Shown in pieces: positions 31,371 to 43,115 of a stretch of DNA of 64,000 nt. The position numbers were made by a program, and so were the translations under genes. Position 1 is the stretch's first letter; every line of letters starts with the position of its first letter. Location of the stretch: contig BLSF01000010.1 in assembly GCA_012862575.1 (NCBI GenBank), positions 124,001 through 188,000 on the forward strand, in the 5' to 3' direction. Under the pieces are notes generated by a model. The model did no database searches and was not told the origin of the DNA. It worked only from the letters and a program-made list of their open reading frames with translations. This DNA is from Parietichytrium sp. I65-24A. Taxonomy: Eukaryota > Sar > Bigyra > Thraustochytrida > Thraustochytriidae.

Positions 31371-32129
31371 ATGGGCTTCTCCAAGATGATGAAGGGCGGG
31401 ATCGCCATGGCTAAAAAGCGCATCTCGCTCGAGAGGTCGTTCTCAATCCGCGCCAAAGAGCTCGACTTGACTCTGAGACGGAACAAGCTTGACGGTAGCA
31501 GCTCTGACTCGGAAGACGATGAGAGTAGCTGCGGACGGGGAAGCAGCAAACGTAGCACCGTGAGATTTGCTGAAGACGTTATTGTGCAGAGATACGAAGC
31601 CGATGAAAGAGAGGAGGAGGAATCAAAAGGCGAGCGCCGCTGGATCGAGAAAGTCGACCAGAACGAATACGTTCGCGAATCCAAATTTTTTAAGAAGGTC
31701 TCCAAATGGGCTAGCAAGAGCAGCCTTTCCAGCGAGATGTACGAAAGCGAGAAGATCGGAGGATTCCTGTCGGAAGACCGTGCGGCCCAGGCCGCTGAGC
31801 AGGGAATCGAGACCTTCTTAGACCTCGTTAAAAGGTGTGGAAAGCAGGTGAACCGTAATCTGTACCCGCCTTCTGTTGATGAGCTTCAGAAGAAGGTCGT
31901 TCGCGCGCAGACAGAGGAGATTCTCACCTGTCTCGTGGCAGACTGCCTCCTGGAGCTCTTTTCCTACTTTTTGGAAGATAGCGAGGAACGCGAATCACTG
32001 TACCACGATTGCTTTCACGTTAGCCGTTCCATCACTTGGCGGCGACAAAGCTATGTGGAGAAGAACTTGCGCTCCACAGAACCAGAGACCGTCGCGGTCA
32101 CTCCTCGGGCTGCCGTTGCCACACACTAG
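31371..32129 (+). CDS. Orphan protein with possible PP1-docking motif
   Basis: 252 residues, one exon, ATG in AAAAGATGG context. Not recognised. The N-terminus is basic (MGFSKMMKGGIAMAKKR). Residues 42-58 are Ser/Asp-rich. KRSTVRFAED at 60-69 fits the RVxF-type docking site for protein phosphatase 1 (V64, F66). Residues about 125-225 look helical and globular (EQGIETFLDLVKRCGKQVNRNLYP, then EEILTCLVADCLLELFSYFL), with alternating hydrophobic positions and three Cys. There is no signal peptide or membrane segment. Codon use and clean open length support a real gene. A phosphatase-regulatory role is inference from one short motif. Confidence 0.75.
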   Translation: MGFSKMMKGGIAMAKKRISLERSFSIRAKELDLTLRRNKLDGSSSDSEDDESSCGRGSSKRSTVRFAEDVIVQRYEADEREEEESKGERRWIEKVDQNEYVRESKFFKKVSKWASKSSLSSEMYESEKIGGFLSEDRAAQAAEQGIETFLDLVKRCGKQVNRNLYPPSVDELQKKVVRAQTEEILTCLVADCLLELFSYFLEDSEERESLYHDCFHVSRSITWRRQSYVEKNLRSTEPETVAVTPRAAVATH

Positions 32130-34867
32130 GTGTGAAAACAAGGCTGCCGAGCCCCTGTCTTCTATTGTCCTTCTGTTTACTGATGTTTATGATGTACCAA
32201 ACCAAACCATTTTTATTATCTGTCCACGAAGTCTCACATGGTTTTTATTATCTGTCCAAGACCTATCTCTTTGCCTGGAGCTTGAGAATCTGCGCTAGTT
32301 TCTTCGTCACGCTAACTCAGGACCCATATTGCACTGTCCCGGTGAAGGCTTTCTACAGCGGCCAATCCATACAAGTGCTCCGTGAAGAAATATGGAGCGA
32401 TTCCACTTGCGCCCAAGTCTCTACGGATTGTGTTCGTCTGAAATACTCCCAGTGTTGACAATCCTACTGCTTTGAGGTGTTGCACAATCTCGGTTCTCTA
32501 CTTGCCCAAAGTTATATGTCCACCGCCAAGAAAACTGCGAGCAAGCTACAGCAAGTCGCGCACTTTTGTCAGCCCAAGAGGTGTGCAGCACTTGCTCTAT
32601 TCAAGCATATTCAAGCCTCCCTAAGTTATTCACTTATCAGGCTGATCAGGCAGCAGGAGCACACTTTGCACACATTCCGCACCTTCGCTAACCCGTTCAA
32701 GGCTTACGGAGCTTCCACAGTGTCTTAGTACGCCTTGGGAGACGCGAGTGGGGAATCTGGAGTCTTTTAACATCTCCCGCCACACGAACCCTGCGCGTCG
32801 CGAGCTGCTCCGAATCGAGATGCAAGATGGACCCCGGAACTCTGAAGCGAGATAAACAGGCATGTGAGTCCTGATTTCCGAATAGTGGGACAGATAGGTC
32901 ATGCGCTTTGCACAGAAGCGCAAATCCTTACTTCCCTTGCAAAAAGCCTTCTTTTATTAAAGTTTTTTCACCTCGGCTGACTCGGACTATGGCTGCGTAA
33001 CCGCCCAGCGCCGTTTCCACTTTCGAATTCCAGCTCTTCAATCTATAATCGAGAATTCACACAAGTTCAGAACTCCACTCAGGCTCATGTGTTGAACAAC
33101 GAACAAACTATGTTTACAAATTTCAGAACATGATTTGACTTGTTTTCATTTGATGTTTTGTTCATTTTGTTCGACTTAGCACCTAGCACTTGCTAAAATA
33201 GCTCGTTCTTACCCCCGACCCTATGTCACCATCTAAAACAAGCGTAAGAACAAATAACATGGCTCGGCTATAGTAGTGGTATATGGCATTGACTACCCAG
33301 TCCGCTATCCTGTCCTTTAGTTCGAGGACTAAGGGGCCCATTAATGTTATCCCCAGCTACGCATTCACAGTTTGTTGGTGGCATCAATGCTCATCGCTTT
33401 TTCTTTTCAGCAAGGCACCCTCCCGACTATGCCCAGCTAGGATCTTTCCCCAACTCATTGAACGCGCCAACATTTTTTGAGCACGGCATTCTTGCACCGT
33501 AATCACTTTCTAGCCTAAACATTACGATCGCGCTGACAGGACGGTACCTCAATGCTAGTCGAGAGACTAGAAATGATATAGAGGGGAGAATGGAGGCGAA
33601 ATAAATAATTGATGCAAAGTCATGATGCACTGGAAATCAACGCTTCTTGGCAATGCAAGCTAGATCACTCAAATGAACGAGTGCGAAGGCGGTGATGAAG
33701 GCGAAGCGGGCAAAGGTAGGGCAATGCGAAAGGAAGGACATGGACTTGGACATGAGCGTGTGAGGCTAGGAGCCAACCGTCCGATCGCTTAGTGCCGCAG
33801 AGCTCGGCATAGACCAAGTCGACTCGAGATCTTCGATCTTCGGCCCTTTGACGTTCGGCAGTTTGTAGTCCAAAGTTGAGTTACTTGAGCTTGCGAAAAG
33901 TCAAGCCTTGAACTTGAGGAGTGTAAAGTAACGTCTTGTGTAGCCTTCGTAGAAATGGAAGGGCGAAACCAAACTTGAAAAAATTGTTCATGCAATCAAA
34001 CTGCGCGAGTGCAATAGTGCAATAGTGCAATACCGAATTTCGAAAGATAGAGTACCGGTAGTTCAAGTAAACACAGCCTCTTCTGTCCGCGCTGTAGAAG
34101 AAGCTGTGGAGCCGCGATTCGACGTTTGTTGGTTGTGAAATTTAGTTTGGTGGTGTCAGCAGTGTCAGCTGAAACGACTGAAACCCATCATTCGTTCTGT
34201 CTGTCACAGAGTCTGGCTGGATGGAGACATCGGACCGACTGCGCAGGTGGGGGTGACAATGTCTAGTCTGCTGGGCCTGACGACTCGAGCAAATTTGACT
34301 GAGCGCCGTGTCACGAAAGAGTCTCTCTTTGCATCCTACCCCGTTAACGTCTTCATTGTCCCCAGCCAACTCCAACACAAAATGTCCAACATCCAACACG
34401 CCTTCAAAAACGGGGATCGTGAAAGTGATCCCCTGACATGACCCTCACTGCCATTGTCAGCCGAGCGAGCTGGGAAATGAAAAAGTTTCTGAATTCTGAT
34501 TGCCAGGTGAGTGCGTAAGAGGGAAACGGAGCACATAACTTGAACTTGCAGGTTTAGCGCATCCGTCCCTGTGAGCAGTCAGTCTAGTACTAGAAGCTTT
34601 TTACCCTGAACTGCTCTTCGCTGTGCACTACAAGCTCAAGTTGGCAGTAACCCACGCGGTAAGTCCGGAGTAGGAGCCTCGAACTCTCTCTCACTGTCAA
34701 TCAATAGTTTCATTCATTTGGCAAGCAAGTGCAAATTGACTCTGGGAGACCAGGGAGAGGGCAGATACCAAACACGCGCTCGCGGAAGTGCAGGATCTGC
34801 AGTTGCGTTGCAAGCGTCTCGTGACTTGTGCGATTGTTGCGGGAGTAAGGGAGGCAGGGAACGAGAA
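32130..34867. other. Intergenic, no gene seen
   Basis: 2.7 kb between two plus-strand genes. Only short overlapping frames are present. A CTGAATTCTGAT motif lies at 34489-34500 that recurs elsewhere in the window. The frame of the next gene is open back to 34718 but has no ATG there. Confidence 0.45.
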
Positions 34868-36289
34868 ATGTGGGGGGGTGACAGCACCGCAAAGAGCGCT
34901 GGGCTGGCGCCAGAGGCTGTGAGAAAGACGCTGGCTCCGCTGGCCCTTATCGCCTCGACACCGCTGATTGCGATTATATTGAGCAGAACAGTGACCTCTG
35001 CCGCTCATGGAGGAGCTTTCATCGACAACGCTTGTGACATCTTCGAGGAGCTCAAGTCTAATGGCGTCTGGAAGACAGTCACTCGCGACGCATTTGATCC
35101 AATGGCCTGGAAAGTGATTGGAGTGTACATGCTCTCCCAGCTCCTACTCATGCGCTTCATGCCTGGCCCTACCTACTTGGGGCCAAAATCCGCAATGGGA
35201 AATCACCCTGTCTACAAGGACAATTGCTTTCGCTGCTACCTAGCGAGCTTCGCGCTGTACGGACTTGGGATCTACGGTGGACTTTTCAACGGTGGCATCG
35301 CTTTCGACTACTTTACGCAAATCATCTCTTCTATGAGCTTGTTTGCGCTTGTCTTTTGCGGAATTCTTCTCGTCAAAGGTCTCTACTTTCCATCCAGCAC
35401 AGATAGCGGCTCGTCCGGGAACATTGTCTTCGACTACTACTGGGGAACGGAGCTGTACCCTCGCATCTTTGGGTTCGACGTGAAGGTGTTCACCAACTGC
35501 CGCTACGGCATGACTGGCTGGGCTCTTTTATGCACCTCTTTTGCGTTCGCCCAGTATGAGCGCTACGGCTACGTCTCAAATGCCATGCTTGTGTCCACTG
35601 TCCTGCAGGTCATTTACCTCGCCAAGTTTCACATCTGGGAAAAAGGCTACATGTTCACCATCGATATCATGCACGACCGTGCAGGCTATTATGTAAGTTG
35701 CTTAGGCATTTCATATTGCTCCCTTTTCCTCTGCCGTACAGGGCTGACTTTCTTTTCTTTTCCGGGATTCTAGATTTGCTGGGGCTGCTTGGTCTGGGTA
35801 CCAAGTCTTTACACGGCGCATACTGCCTTTCTCGTGCTTCATCCTTATGATTTTAACACACCTTTTGCAGTGGGCCAGTTGCTGTTTGGCCTTTTGTCCA
35901 TCTACCTCAACTACGACATCGATCGGCAGAGACAGTCCTTTCGCGCTGAGAATGGCAAGATAAAGATCGGCGGCAAGCCTGCAGAGTATATCGTTGCTGA
36001 TTACAAGACCGCAGATGGCAAATCCCATTCCTCCATGCTCCTTTACAGCGGTTGGTGGGGCGTCAGTCGCAAAATCAACTACTTTTTTGAACTATGCGCT
36101 GCTCTCTCCTGGAGCGTTGTTTTCGCACACCCTATGCACCTCGTCCCTTACTTTTACTTTGGGTTCTTGTTCGTTCTTCTCTTGGACCGTGCCTGGCGTG
36201 ACGACGCTCGTTGCCGAGACAAATACGGCAAGAAGTGGGACCAATACTGCGAAAAGGTGCCATACATGCTCATCCCTGGCGTGTACTGA
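34868..36289 (+). CDS. DHCR7: 7-dehydrocholesterol reductase (sterol delta-7 reductase)
   Basis: Exons 34868-35692 and 35774-36289 (81-bp intron, GTAAGT...TCTAG) give 446 residues. The junction reads DIMHDRAGYY then ICWGCLVWVPSLYT, which matches plant DWF5 (DIAHDRAGFYICWGCLVWVPS, from memory) almost exactly and favours DHCR7 over sterol C14-reductase. Other family blocks: GTELYPRIFGFDVKVFTNCRYGM, NYDIDRQRQ, LLYSGWWGVSRKINYFFEL, DRAWRDDARCRDKYGKKWDQYCEKVPYMLIPGVY. It is a multi-pass ER enzyme that uses NADPH to reduce the C7-C8 double bond in the last steps of sterol synthesis. The ATG at 34868 precedes the first membrane segment by about 25 residues. Confidence 0.95.
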
Positions 36290-36651
36290 TCGACGTCCCA
36301 GTACATTGTTGCCAGCGTAGAAAATCCATTTCCTCGAAGCTTGGGCGTGTGTAATTCATACCTTCTGTCTCAAACTTTCCAACATGATTTCGCTCTCTAA
36401 TTGGTACTCACAGCCAGTTCTCTATTCTGCGATTCTGCGTCCTTTCTTCTCTCAAATGAATAAGAGATGATTTTCACGGGCAAAAACTAAATTTCATTCG
36501 TTACTCCACAATCTACTCTTCGTGTGATGTGCAAGGTTTACTGACCGTGTATACAGATTCATAAAGGCACAAAATAGGCACCGGGGCTGAGAAGAAAATT
36601 CTCCGGTTCTTACAATTCTCTGTTCCGTTGCGGTTTTTATTTTTCTCTTCA
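36290..36651. other. Convergent 3' intergenic region
   Basis: 362 bp, AT-rich, between the convergent DHCR7 and large membrane protein genes. Nothing else is seen. Confidence 0.5.
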
Positions 36652-39600
36652 TTAAAGTTGGGCCTTCGCCACAGAGGTTTCAGAAGGGAGATTCGTTACC
36701 ACCCTTTTCTTTTTGAACCAGTAAACAAAGGCGGAAGCTCCAATCACCAAAACAAGAACCCCAATCACAGATCCGGCAATAGCACCCGCGTTACTGACGT
36801 CTGCATCGCCTGAGTTGGCGCCGGCATCAGGATCAGCATCAGATGCTGTGGTGGGGGCTTCTGTGGTAGAGGAAAAGGTCTCCTCCTTTTGCATGAAAGC
36901 TTCGCACTCATTGAAGTCGCTTACTTCGAGATTGGAGTAGAGGGCCACCACGGCGCCGGTGGACGCCGACCTGGCGAAAGCATCCACAAACGAATCGCTC
37001 AGCTGGAGCTCGTACTCTCCGAGTGCTGGCTGAAATTCGGTCGTGGAACCCGCGGATATACACAAACCAACTCCTGAACCGAATTGGGGGACGGAATATC
37101 TTGAACCAGAGCACTCAGCAAGTTCCGAGCGAGAGATATGGATCTGATTGGCTGAGATGCTAGAAGAAGAAAGCTCGAACACCACTTCTCCGTGACCGTA
37201 AACGACTTGAGTGAATTGGGTAGACTCTTTGACCGTAACCTGGTCATTTTCAAGCGGCCAAAGCAACTCTCCATCCACGGACTCTACCACCGCAATCACG
37301 TTAAGCAACTGAGAACGACTGCCACACGCGTCGAGCCCTACTGAACTGAGATCAACAGTGAGGCGACTCTCCACTTCGTTTACGCTAAGAGCTGTGCGCG
37401 TCCAAATTCGCGTTTTCGTCTCGCTTTCGCGTTGTGCTTTTAATCTTGCGATCGCATCTTGTAATGCAGTTGCGAGGTTCTCGACATCGAGTTTCGTCTT
37501 CAAATCTCCTGGCACGATTTGGCACTCTGGCGGAAACTCAGCAAACTCAAACATGATTCTCGAACAAAATTCATGAAGCGCGCCTCCTGGGCTGCTCAGC
37601 TTCGCAAAAGCTTTCGAAATGTCAGGATTGGGAAGGGTCAAATACGGCACGTCTCTGTAAAGCTGGCCCAACAGCTCGTTTTGGTCCTTGAAAAACCCTT
37701 CTCCGCTATCTAACACGGCCAAGTCCGCGTACATGTTCGTCAAGCGAGCCTGCTCATCGTACATTTCTAGCTGGAACTGCGCAAATCTTGCATCGCGAAG
37801 GGGTAGCAGCACTTGAAAGAGTTGGTGGTAGACCTTTTCAAACACATCCGCGTACTCTAGCGCTATCGATTTGTACGAAGCGTAGACTGATAGGACTTGA
37901 GTCGCTGAGATCGCCCCAGAGGTGCAAAAGTTTTCCTCCAGATACGCTGCCTTGTCTGCAAGCGATCGGCCAAAGCTTGAGCCGCGGGTCCTCTCAGTGG
38001 ACTCTCTTGCCCTCGAACGCAATCGCCTGCCGATCTGATTTGTGCTGGATTGGTTAGCCGCGAGAGACCGAACGGTTTCCACGATGAGCGACTGGTCGAT
38101 GTACGTGTCAAATATATCAGCGACTCGTTTTTTGATGCCCAGAGTGCGTAGTTTGCTACCAAAAAACATTGCCTGAGGTGGCTGCTTCGCTGCAAAAGTA
38201 TTGATTGCATCCATGAGCGACGTGCTTGCTACGTCGACCATATAGTATCCCAACTCTTTAAAACTGCTCCTGAAGCGAAATATTTCTACCGATGTCATAA
38301 ATTCTTCCGCAATAGGTGCATCAATAGATGGCGTGAACAGGCTTCCCATCTTCTTAAAAGGGTTCACCCCCGCACCGTTCCCCTTTGCAAACTCTTTCAA
38401 ATTTGCTTTGGCGAATAGCAACCAACCTTTGATAGGTGCCAGCCCGTCAGTGTCTGCGGTAAAATTGTATGAATCGGATGAGAAAAAGTTCTTGACTGCT
38501 TCGAGCTTCTGTTTCGCTAGGCTCGGGAGAGCGGTTTCAAAGTCCGTCAGAAATTCGTCTGCGGTGTATGTGGAAGGATCTGCACTGGACGATGCGTAGA
38601 ATTTCCTCGAGTCTTCCCAGTACATGTACTCTAAAATATATTCAGCCGCGAATTGGTTAGCGGGACTCGAACGTTCTGAAATTGGTGCTCCATTGAAGTG
38701 AGAGTTTAGAGGCTCCATAACCGAGACAGAGAGATCCTTCAACCTGGATGAGACGAATGTTAACACTGGGACGACATCGTCTGCAAGTGTGGAGCAATCG
38801 AGTAAGCTTGCAATTGCAGTCACGAGGCTCTGATTCAGTGCTTGAATCTGAACGATTTTCTCCTCGAGCTCTAATTGTAGATCGTTCCAGTGTTGTAGCT
38901 CATTCTCGAATGCAGAATGACTTGACTCCACGTTGTCCTCAAGAGCAGCACGGCTAAGTCTGGCTGGAATACTCTCCGCCACCTTCTTCAGGTTGTCTAG
39001 ATTGTTCTGAGAGAGGGATCCCATTGAGGCTGCCCCAAACCCTGCCAAACCAGTTTTAGGCGACCACGACGAGGGGCGCTCATATATGGCCTGTGAGAGT
39101 GCCGCTCCGGCCTTTGATAAGTCTTGGTTCTCATAGTCAGCACTGGAAATCTGCTCCAAAAGTTTGGTAGCTAGTGAATCAAAAGAGATTGTCTGATCAA
39201 TCTGGTAAGGGCTCGCGACATACGATTGTCGCAGAGTTGCTTCGGACAGCGTTTTGGAGACGTCAAGAGAGGCAAGAGTCATATCATTCCGAGTCATGAG
39301 AAGAAAAACCCGGATATGCTTCGTGGCGCAAAACCGAAACCAATAGGGGCTGATCAAGCCCATTGAAAATGCGGTTGTTCCGTTCCAAAGCGTGTTCGAA
39401 AGGAGATCAGACATCGTCTTGTACCTGGAGTAGTCCACGTTTAATGAGCCAGGGCCTTCGAAATCGTTGGTCATGATGTCTTCCAAGACGCTTCCTGACG
39501 TAAGCCGCTTGTAATAAGCATAAGTTGGGATCGTCTTGGCTGGCGTGTCCTGGGACAAGTCCACTCGAATGATCTGATTTTCCAAAGCAGTGGACGCCCA

Positions 39601-41172
39601 GAGAGCGTTGAGCTCGGTCTGTGTAAGTGAGTTATGCGACACAGTGCAATTCACTCGAGAATACACTTCAATCCATGTCTTACCAAACTCGTCTGTGAAT
39701 GTCTGAGGTGCGCTGAAGCTCGCTACTCCTCGAGGAATCACACCGCTGGAGGCTACAATGGCTGAATAGTGGTGATAAGTCTGCCACACCTTCTGCATTG
39801 CGATGGAGTTCGGACTTGGGCCGATGCTTTCTAGAGTGGCACAATCTCTGACATAGTGGAGCAATCGATGGGAGCCTTCTCTGCCAATCACACCGTCTGC
39901 AGTCGCGCAAAACGCCATCAAGGCAAGTAGCGATGTGTAGTCCTTTTGTATGTCTTGCAATCGCTCGCACAAATTGCTTTCGCCATTCCAAGTATACCCG
40001 CACCCACAGTTGATGGATGACATGAAGGCTGTTCCACAAAGAGCGTTAGTCTTGGTCGCGTTTTGCATGTACCAGTCTGCGTATAGATCGCTGCTTTCTT
40101 GGACCGAGCCAAGGAGGAGCTGTGGCACCGGAGGCACCGATTGACTCACAGGGAGGCCGGTGGTGCAGTTCATCTTAAATTCCCAATCTCCATCATAGAA
40201 AACATCGTAATTAAAGAGAATTGCATCAGTCTTTTGCTCGCCAAGTACTAGAAAGTCGACATAGGTTTTGTACGACCCCAAGCTGCTCTCGGACGCATTG
40301 AATTTCAAAGCGAACTGGAATGGACCTGTTTCGGGGGGAAGAGTGGTGTGCAAGGTAAAGGTCGGTTTATCCACATTTTCGACGGAGTAGCAACCTTCAA
40401 CGGCTTCCAGAGCCTGCGACATATAATTGCCCAGATTAGCGGGATCCGGGGTATACGAAACTCCAAGAATAGGGAGCTCTTCATCCAGATCCTTGCCAAA
40501 GTATAGCTTTGCTCCACATAGCTTGAACTCTGCATTTCCTTGAAATTCGAATCTGATTTCTGATGCACGGCAGAATCGGTCCGAGGTAGTGTCCATGACA
40601 TCGCTGCGGCCCATTGTTGACTGAATTGCCATCAGGTGGATATCTGACCAATCTTTTTCGTCATTGATTTCCTTGGTGTAGTCCAAGATGGCTCGAAAGT
40701 AAGGCTGAAAAACACTGTCGGTAGTTTTCACGCGTTTCAATGCCTCGTGAACGCAGAGAACGGACTCTCCACTGACATCGATGGAATACAGAAGGTTGTC
40801 GTAAAAGAACGTGTTTGTCTGCTCACACTTTCCAGAATCTAGAACATTTGAGCTCGAGCCGCCAAGTTTCTTGCATGATGTTGAACCAGTAGTCGTCGTG
40901 GTGTACAACATCGGGCAGGCCATGCAGCTTGGGGATCCGGAGGCGGTCGAATACATGCCAACTGGGCAAGGCTCACACTGGAAGCGCCCATTCTCCATCT
41001 TGAAGGAGCCTGCCTCACACGGTGTGCAAATGAGTTGACTGCCAGCATCATAATCATCATAATGGCCAGGAGGGCAATAAAAATCCGTCAGGGGAAGAGG
41101 ATATTGCTCGGCAGACGTCCTTAGCACGACCATCGCCAGGGCCACGATGGCTTGCAAAGGCGAGCGACTCAT
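36652..41172 (-). CDS. Large type I membrane protein with Cys-rich N-terminus
   Basis: 1506 residues in one exon. Signal peptide (about 1-22), then a Cys-rich module at about 32-95 with repeated C-PC and PxGxYSTASGSxSCxxCP spacing, like the GCC2/GCC3 or ephrin-receptor-like repeats of secreted and receptor proteins. A very long ectodomain follows (about 100-1440) with N-glycosylation sequons and mixed helical segments but no domain I recognise. A 35-residue Thr/Ala/Asp-rich stalk leads to one membrane helix (about 1463-1486, GAIAGSVIGVLVLVIG) and a 20-residue basic tail. The closing part has regular beta-like strands. Likely a cell-surface protein; ligand and role unknown. The frame is uninterrupted over 4.5 kb, so the gene is certain even though the family is not. 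Confidence 0.9.
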   Translation of the reverse strand: MSRSPLQAIVALAMVVLRTSAEQYPLPLTDFYCPPGHYDDYDAGSQLICTPCEAGSFKMENGRFQCEPCPVGMYSTASGSPSCMACPMLYTTTTTGSTSCKKLGGSSSNVLDSGKCEQTNTFFYDNLLYSIDVSGESVLCVHEALKRVKTTDSVFQPYFRAILDYTKEINDEKDWSDIHLMAIQSTMGRSDVMDTTSDRFCRASEIRFEFQGNAEFKLCGAKLYFGKDLDEELPILGVSYTPDPANLGNYMSQALEAVEGCYSVENVDKPTFTLHTTLPPETGPFQFALKFNASESSLGSYKTYVDFLVLGEQKTDAILFNYDVFYDGDWEFKMNCTTGLPVSQSVPPVPQLLLGSVQESSDLYADWYMQNATKTNALCGTAFMSSINCGCGYTWNGESNLCERLQDIQKDYTSLLALMAFCATADGVIGREGSHRLLHYVRDCATLESIGPSPNSIAMQKVWQTYHHYSAIVASSGVIPRGVASFSAPQTFTDEFGKTWIEVYSRVNCTVSHNSLTQTELNALWASTALENQIIRVDLSQDTPAKTIPTYAYYKRLTSGSVLEDIMTNDFEGPGSLNVDYSRYKTMSDLLSNTLWNGTTAFSMGLISPYWFRFCATKHIRVFLLMTRNDMTLASLDVSKTLSEATLRQSYVASPYQIDQTISFDSLATKLLEQISSADYENQDLSKAGAALSQAIYERPSSWSPKTGLAGFGAASMGSLSQNNLDNLKKVAESIPARLSRAALEDNVESSHSAFENELQHWNDLQLELEEKIVQIQALNQSLVTAIASLLDCSTLADDVVPVLTFVSSRLKDLSVSVMEPLNSHFNGAPISERSSPANQFAAEYILEYMYWEDSRKFYASSSADPSTYTADEFLTDFETALPSLAKQKLEAVKNFFSSDSYNFTADTDGLAPIKGWLLFAKANLKEFAKGNGAGVNPFKKMGSLFTPSIDAPIAEEFMTSVEIFRFRSSFKELGYYMVDVASTSLMDAINTFAAKQPPQAMFFGSKLRTLGIKKRVADIFDTYIDQSLIVETVRSLAANQSSTNQIGRRLRSRARESTERTRGSSFGRSLADKAAYLEENFCTSGAISATQVLSVYASYKSIALEYADVFEKVYHQLFQVLLPLRDARFAQFQLEMYDEQARLTNMYADLAVLDSGEGFFKDQNELLGQLYRDVPYLTLPNPDISKAFAKLSSPGGALHEFCSRIMFEFAEFPPECQIVPGDLKTKLDVENLATALQDAIARLKAQRESETKTRIWTRTALSVNEVESRLTVDLSSVGLDACGSRSQLLNVIAVVESVDGELLWPLENDQVTVKESTQFTQVVYGHGEVVFELSSSSISANQIHISRSELAECSGSRYSVPQFGSGVGLCISAGSTTEFQPALGEYELQLSDSFVDAFARSASTGAVVALYSNLEVSDFNECEAFMQKEETFSSTTEAPTTASDADPDAGANSGDADVSNAGAIAGSVIGVLVLVIGASAFVYWFKKKRVVTNLPSETSVAKAQL

Positions 41173-43115
41173 CCTTGCTGTCTATTCCGCTTCAGGTCTT
41201 TCAAATTGCAAAGCGCATGCACCAGCGCGGCGTTTGTGTTTGTTCCCCTCCACCACCTCAGCCTCCAACTTGCGAAGTCTCAAAGTCTTTCAGTCCTGGC
41301 CACTTTCGCACTCGTTGTGCCACACGAACGTGTACAGTCACAGCCAGTTCCGGTACTGCGATCCTCTTCAAGTTCAAGTTCAATTTTGATCTGCCGCTGC
41401 ACTGCGTACTTTTGACAAGCGTTTTTGGTGCGTCCTGCTAGCTAGAGATCCAACTCTTCAAACGATCATTCAATCAATCTCGCACTTGGCTCACTTCCAT
41501 GGATTCTATGAAGGGCCCTACTGTCTGTGACTCCCTTCCTCTGTCCTTTCCTTCATTCGTGCATCCCCTGTTTTTGTCCTTCCCAAGGTGCGACTCTTTC
41601 TTTCTTTCTTTCTTTCTTTCTGGCTTACCTTGCACGCACTTCGATTGTCTCTCGTCCTCTCCACCGCGCTATGTTCCTTACCGCTCGCTTGAGATTGATA
41701 CCAATTAACAAGCCAGCAACAATCATGTGATGTGCAGCATAGTTCTTCCTTAATCAAGACGTTATCGAGGTCTCTAGGAATGCTTGTGTGCTTAGGAAAA
41801 AACGAAGGTGTGCATTTGAGCTATCGCTATCACTTGGCAATAACTTAACAATTATCTTACTCCGCTGGAGTGTAACACGTAGTAACGGAATGTGAACAGC
41901 CGTAACGGCTACTCCTGGAGGAAGGTGTACAAGAAGTATGTAGGGCAGTATATTAGTGGATACAGTGGTGTGCTGTTAACGAAGGTAGCCTATGAGTGTG
42001 CGTTACTCGCGTGGGTGGAGTGTCTGGTAAAGGTCCTTGCGATCTGAAGAAAGAGTCGGAAGAGACGAGAGACAGAAGAGTCAGAACAGCCTCGATCGTA
42101 GTTGAAGTGGCGTGGAAAGGACACTTGTGAGATCTTGTGAGCCTCCAAGCGTCCGCCAATTTGAGCGAAAGATCTTTTCGCCTGGAGCATCCAGAGGTGC
42201 TCTTTTTTTTTCTTTCAAAATATGCCTCTTAAGAATCATGATGCCAAAAATGCCCCGAACGGAACTGGTATTCACTGTCAGTAAAGTACCACTGCAAGGC
42301 CAAAACGTCGCTTCCGGTATGCAGGATTGCTTCTTCCATCTCTATCCCTACTTGCTGTTCCCACACCCTGGCCGCAGTGACTCGCACTCCGGACTCGAAA
42401 GAGCCAACGCTTGTTAGATTTGGATCGCACATGGCTCGGTGCAGCTGCCGACTGCCATCGTGTTCACTTGTTTCGCGAAATGTAGGCCTGGATGTGCACA
42501 ACGAAGGGCTTGAAACAGGCAAAGGCTGCACCGGGGACTCAGCAGCTCGGACGCAAGGCAGTCAGGTCTGATTGGCTAGGGTGCTTTTCGAGTCAGACGT
42601 GCGTGCAACGGCATACTTTTGCCTGCAAGCACTCTTGCGTTCGCTTTTCTTCAAGTGATTTACGCAAAGGCATGGCCGCGATATTGTTGCCGGGATCTTC
42701 TCTCTAGTTTAGTCACCGCCCTTAAGCAAATTGGCGGGTCGGTTGAACTGGAAGAACACACAATTGCTTATCTTCCACATCCCCTTCCGGAGGATTTCTT
42801 GAGAGCAAAGCCCTCTCTTTCTCACTTTTGCTCAAGGCAAGGCACAATCCATCCTCTCGACGATCTCATGTCCGAATATTCCGACACGCCGATGCGCACA
42901 TGAGCTGCGAAGGCCTTCCCCATGCGCCCCGTTCCCTTTCCGCATTCCAGCAACATACAACATACAACATACAACATACAACATGCAACATACAACATAC
43001 AACATACAACATACAACATGCAACTTACAACATACAACATACAACAGAGCCTATCAGAGCACAACACAGCTCCACAGCTCCACAGTTTCAAAGCTTCACA
43101 GCTTCGCAGACGCGC
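41173..43115. other. Divergent intergenic region
   Basis: 1.9 kb. Holds a TTTC microsatellite (41594-41621) and an ACATACAACA tandem repeat (42950-43047). A minus frame at 42229-42432 (ATG to TAA, about 67 codons, with VRVTAARVWEQQ) is the only protein-like frame; it is too weak to call. Confidence 0.45.
42950..43047. repeat. ACATACAACA tandem repeat
   Basis: About ten imperfect units of a 10-bp ACATACAACA-like sequence, ending some 70 bp before the ATG of the alpha/beta hydrolase gene. It creates long false frames on both strands (TYNIQH repeats on plus, CCMLYVV repeats on minus). Confidence 0.9.

Noticed and set aside
42828-43115. N-terminal extension of the alpha/beta hydrolase
   Set aside because: It translates the ACATACAACA microsatellite (TYNIQH repeats); the ATG at 43116 gives a normal family length.
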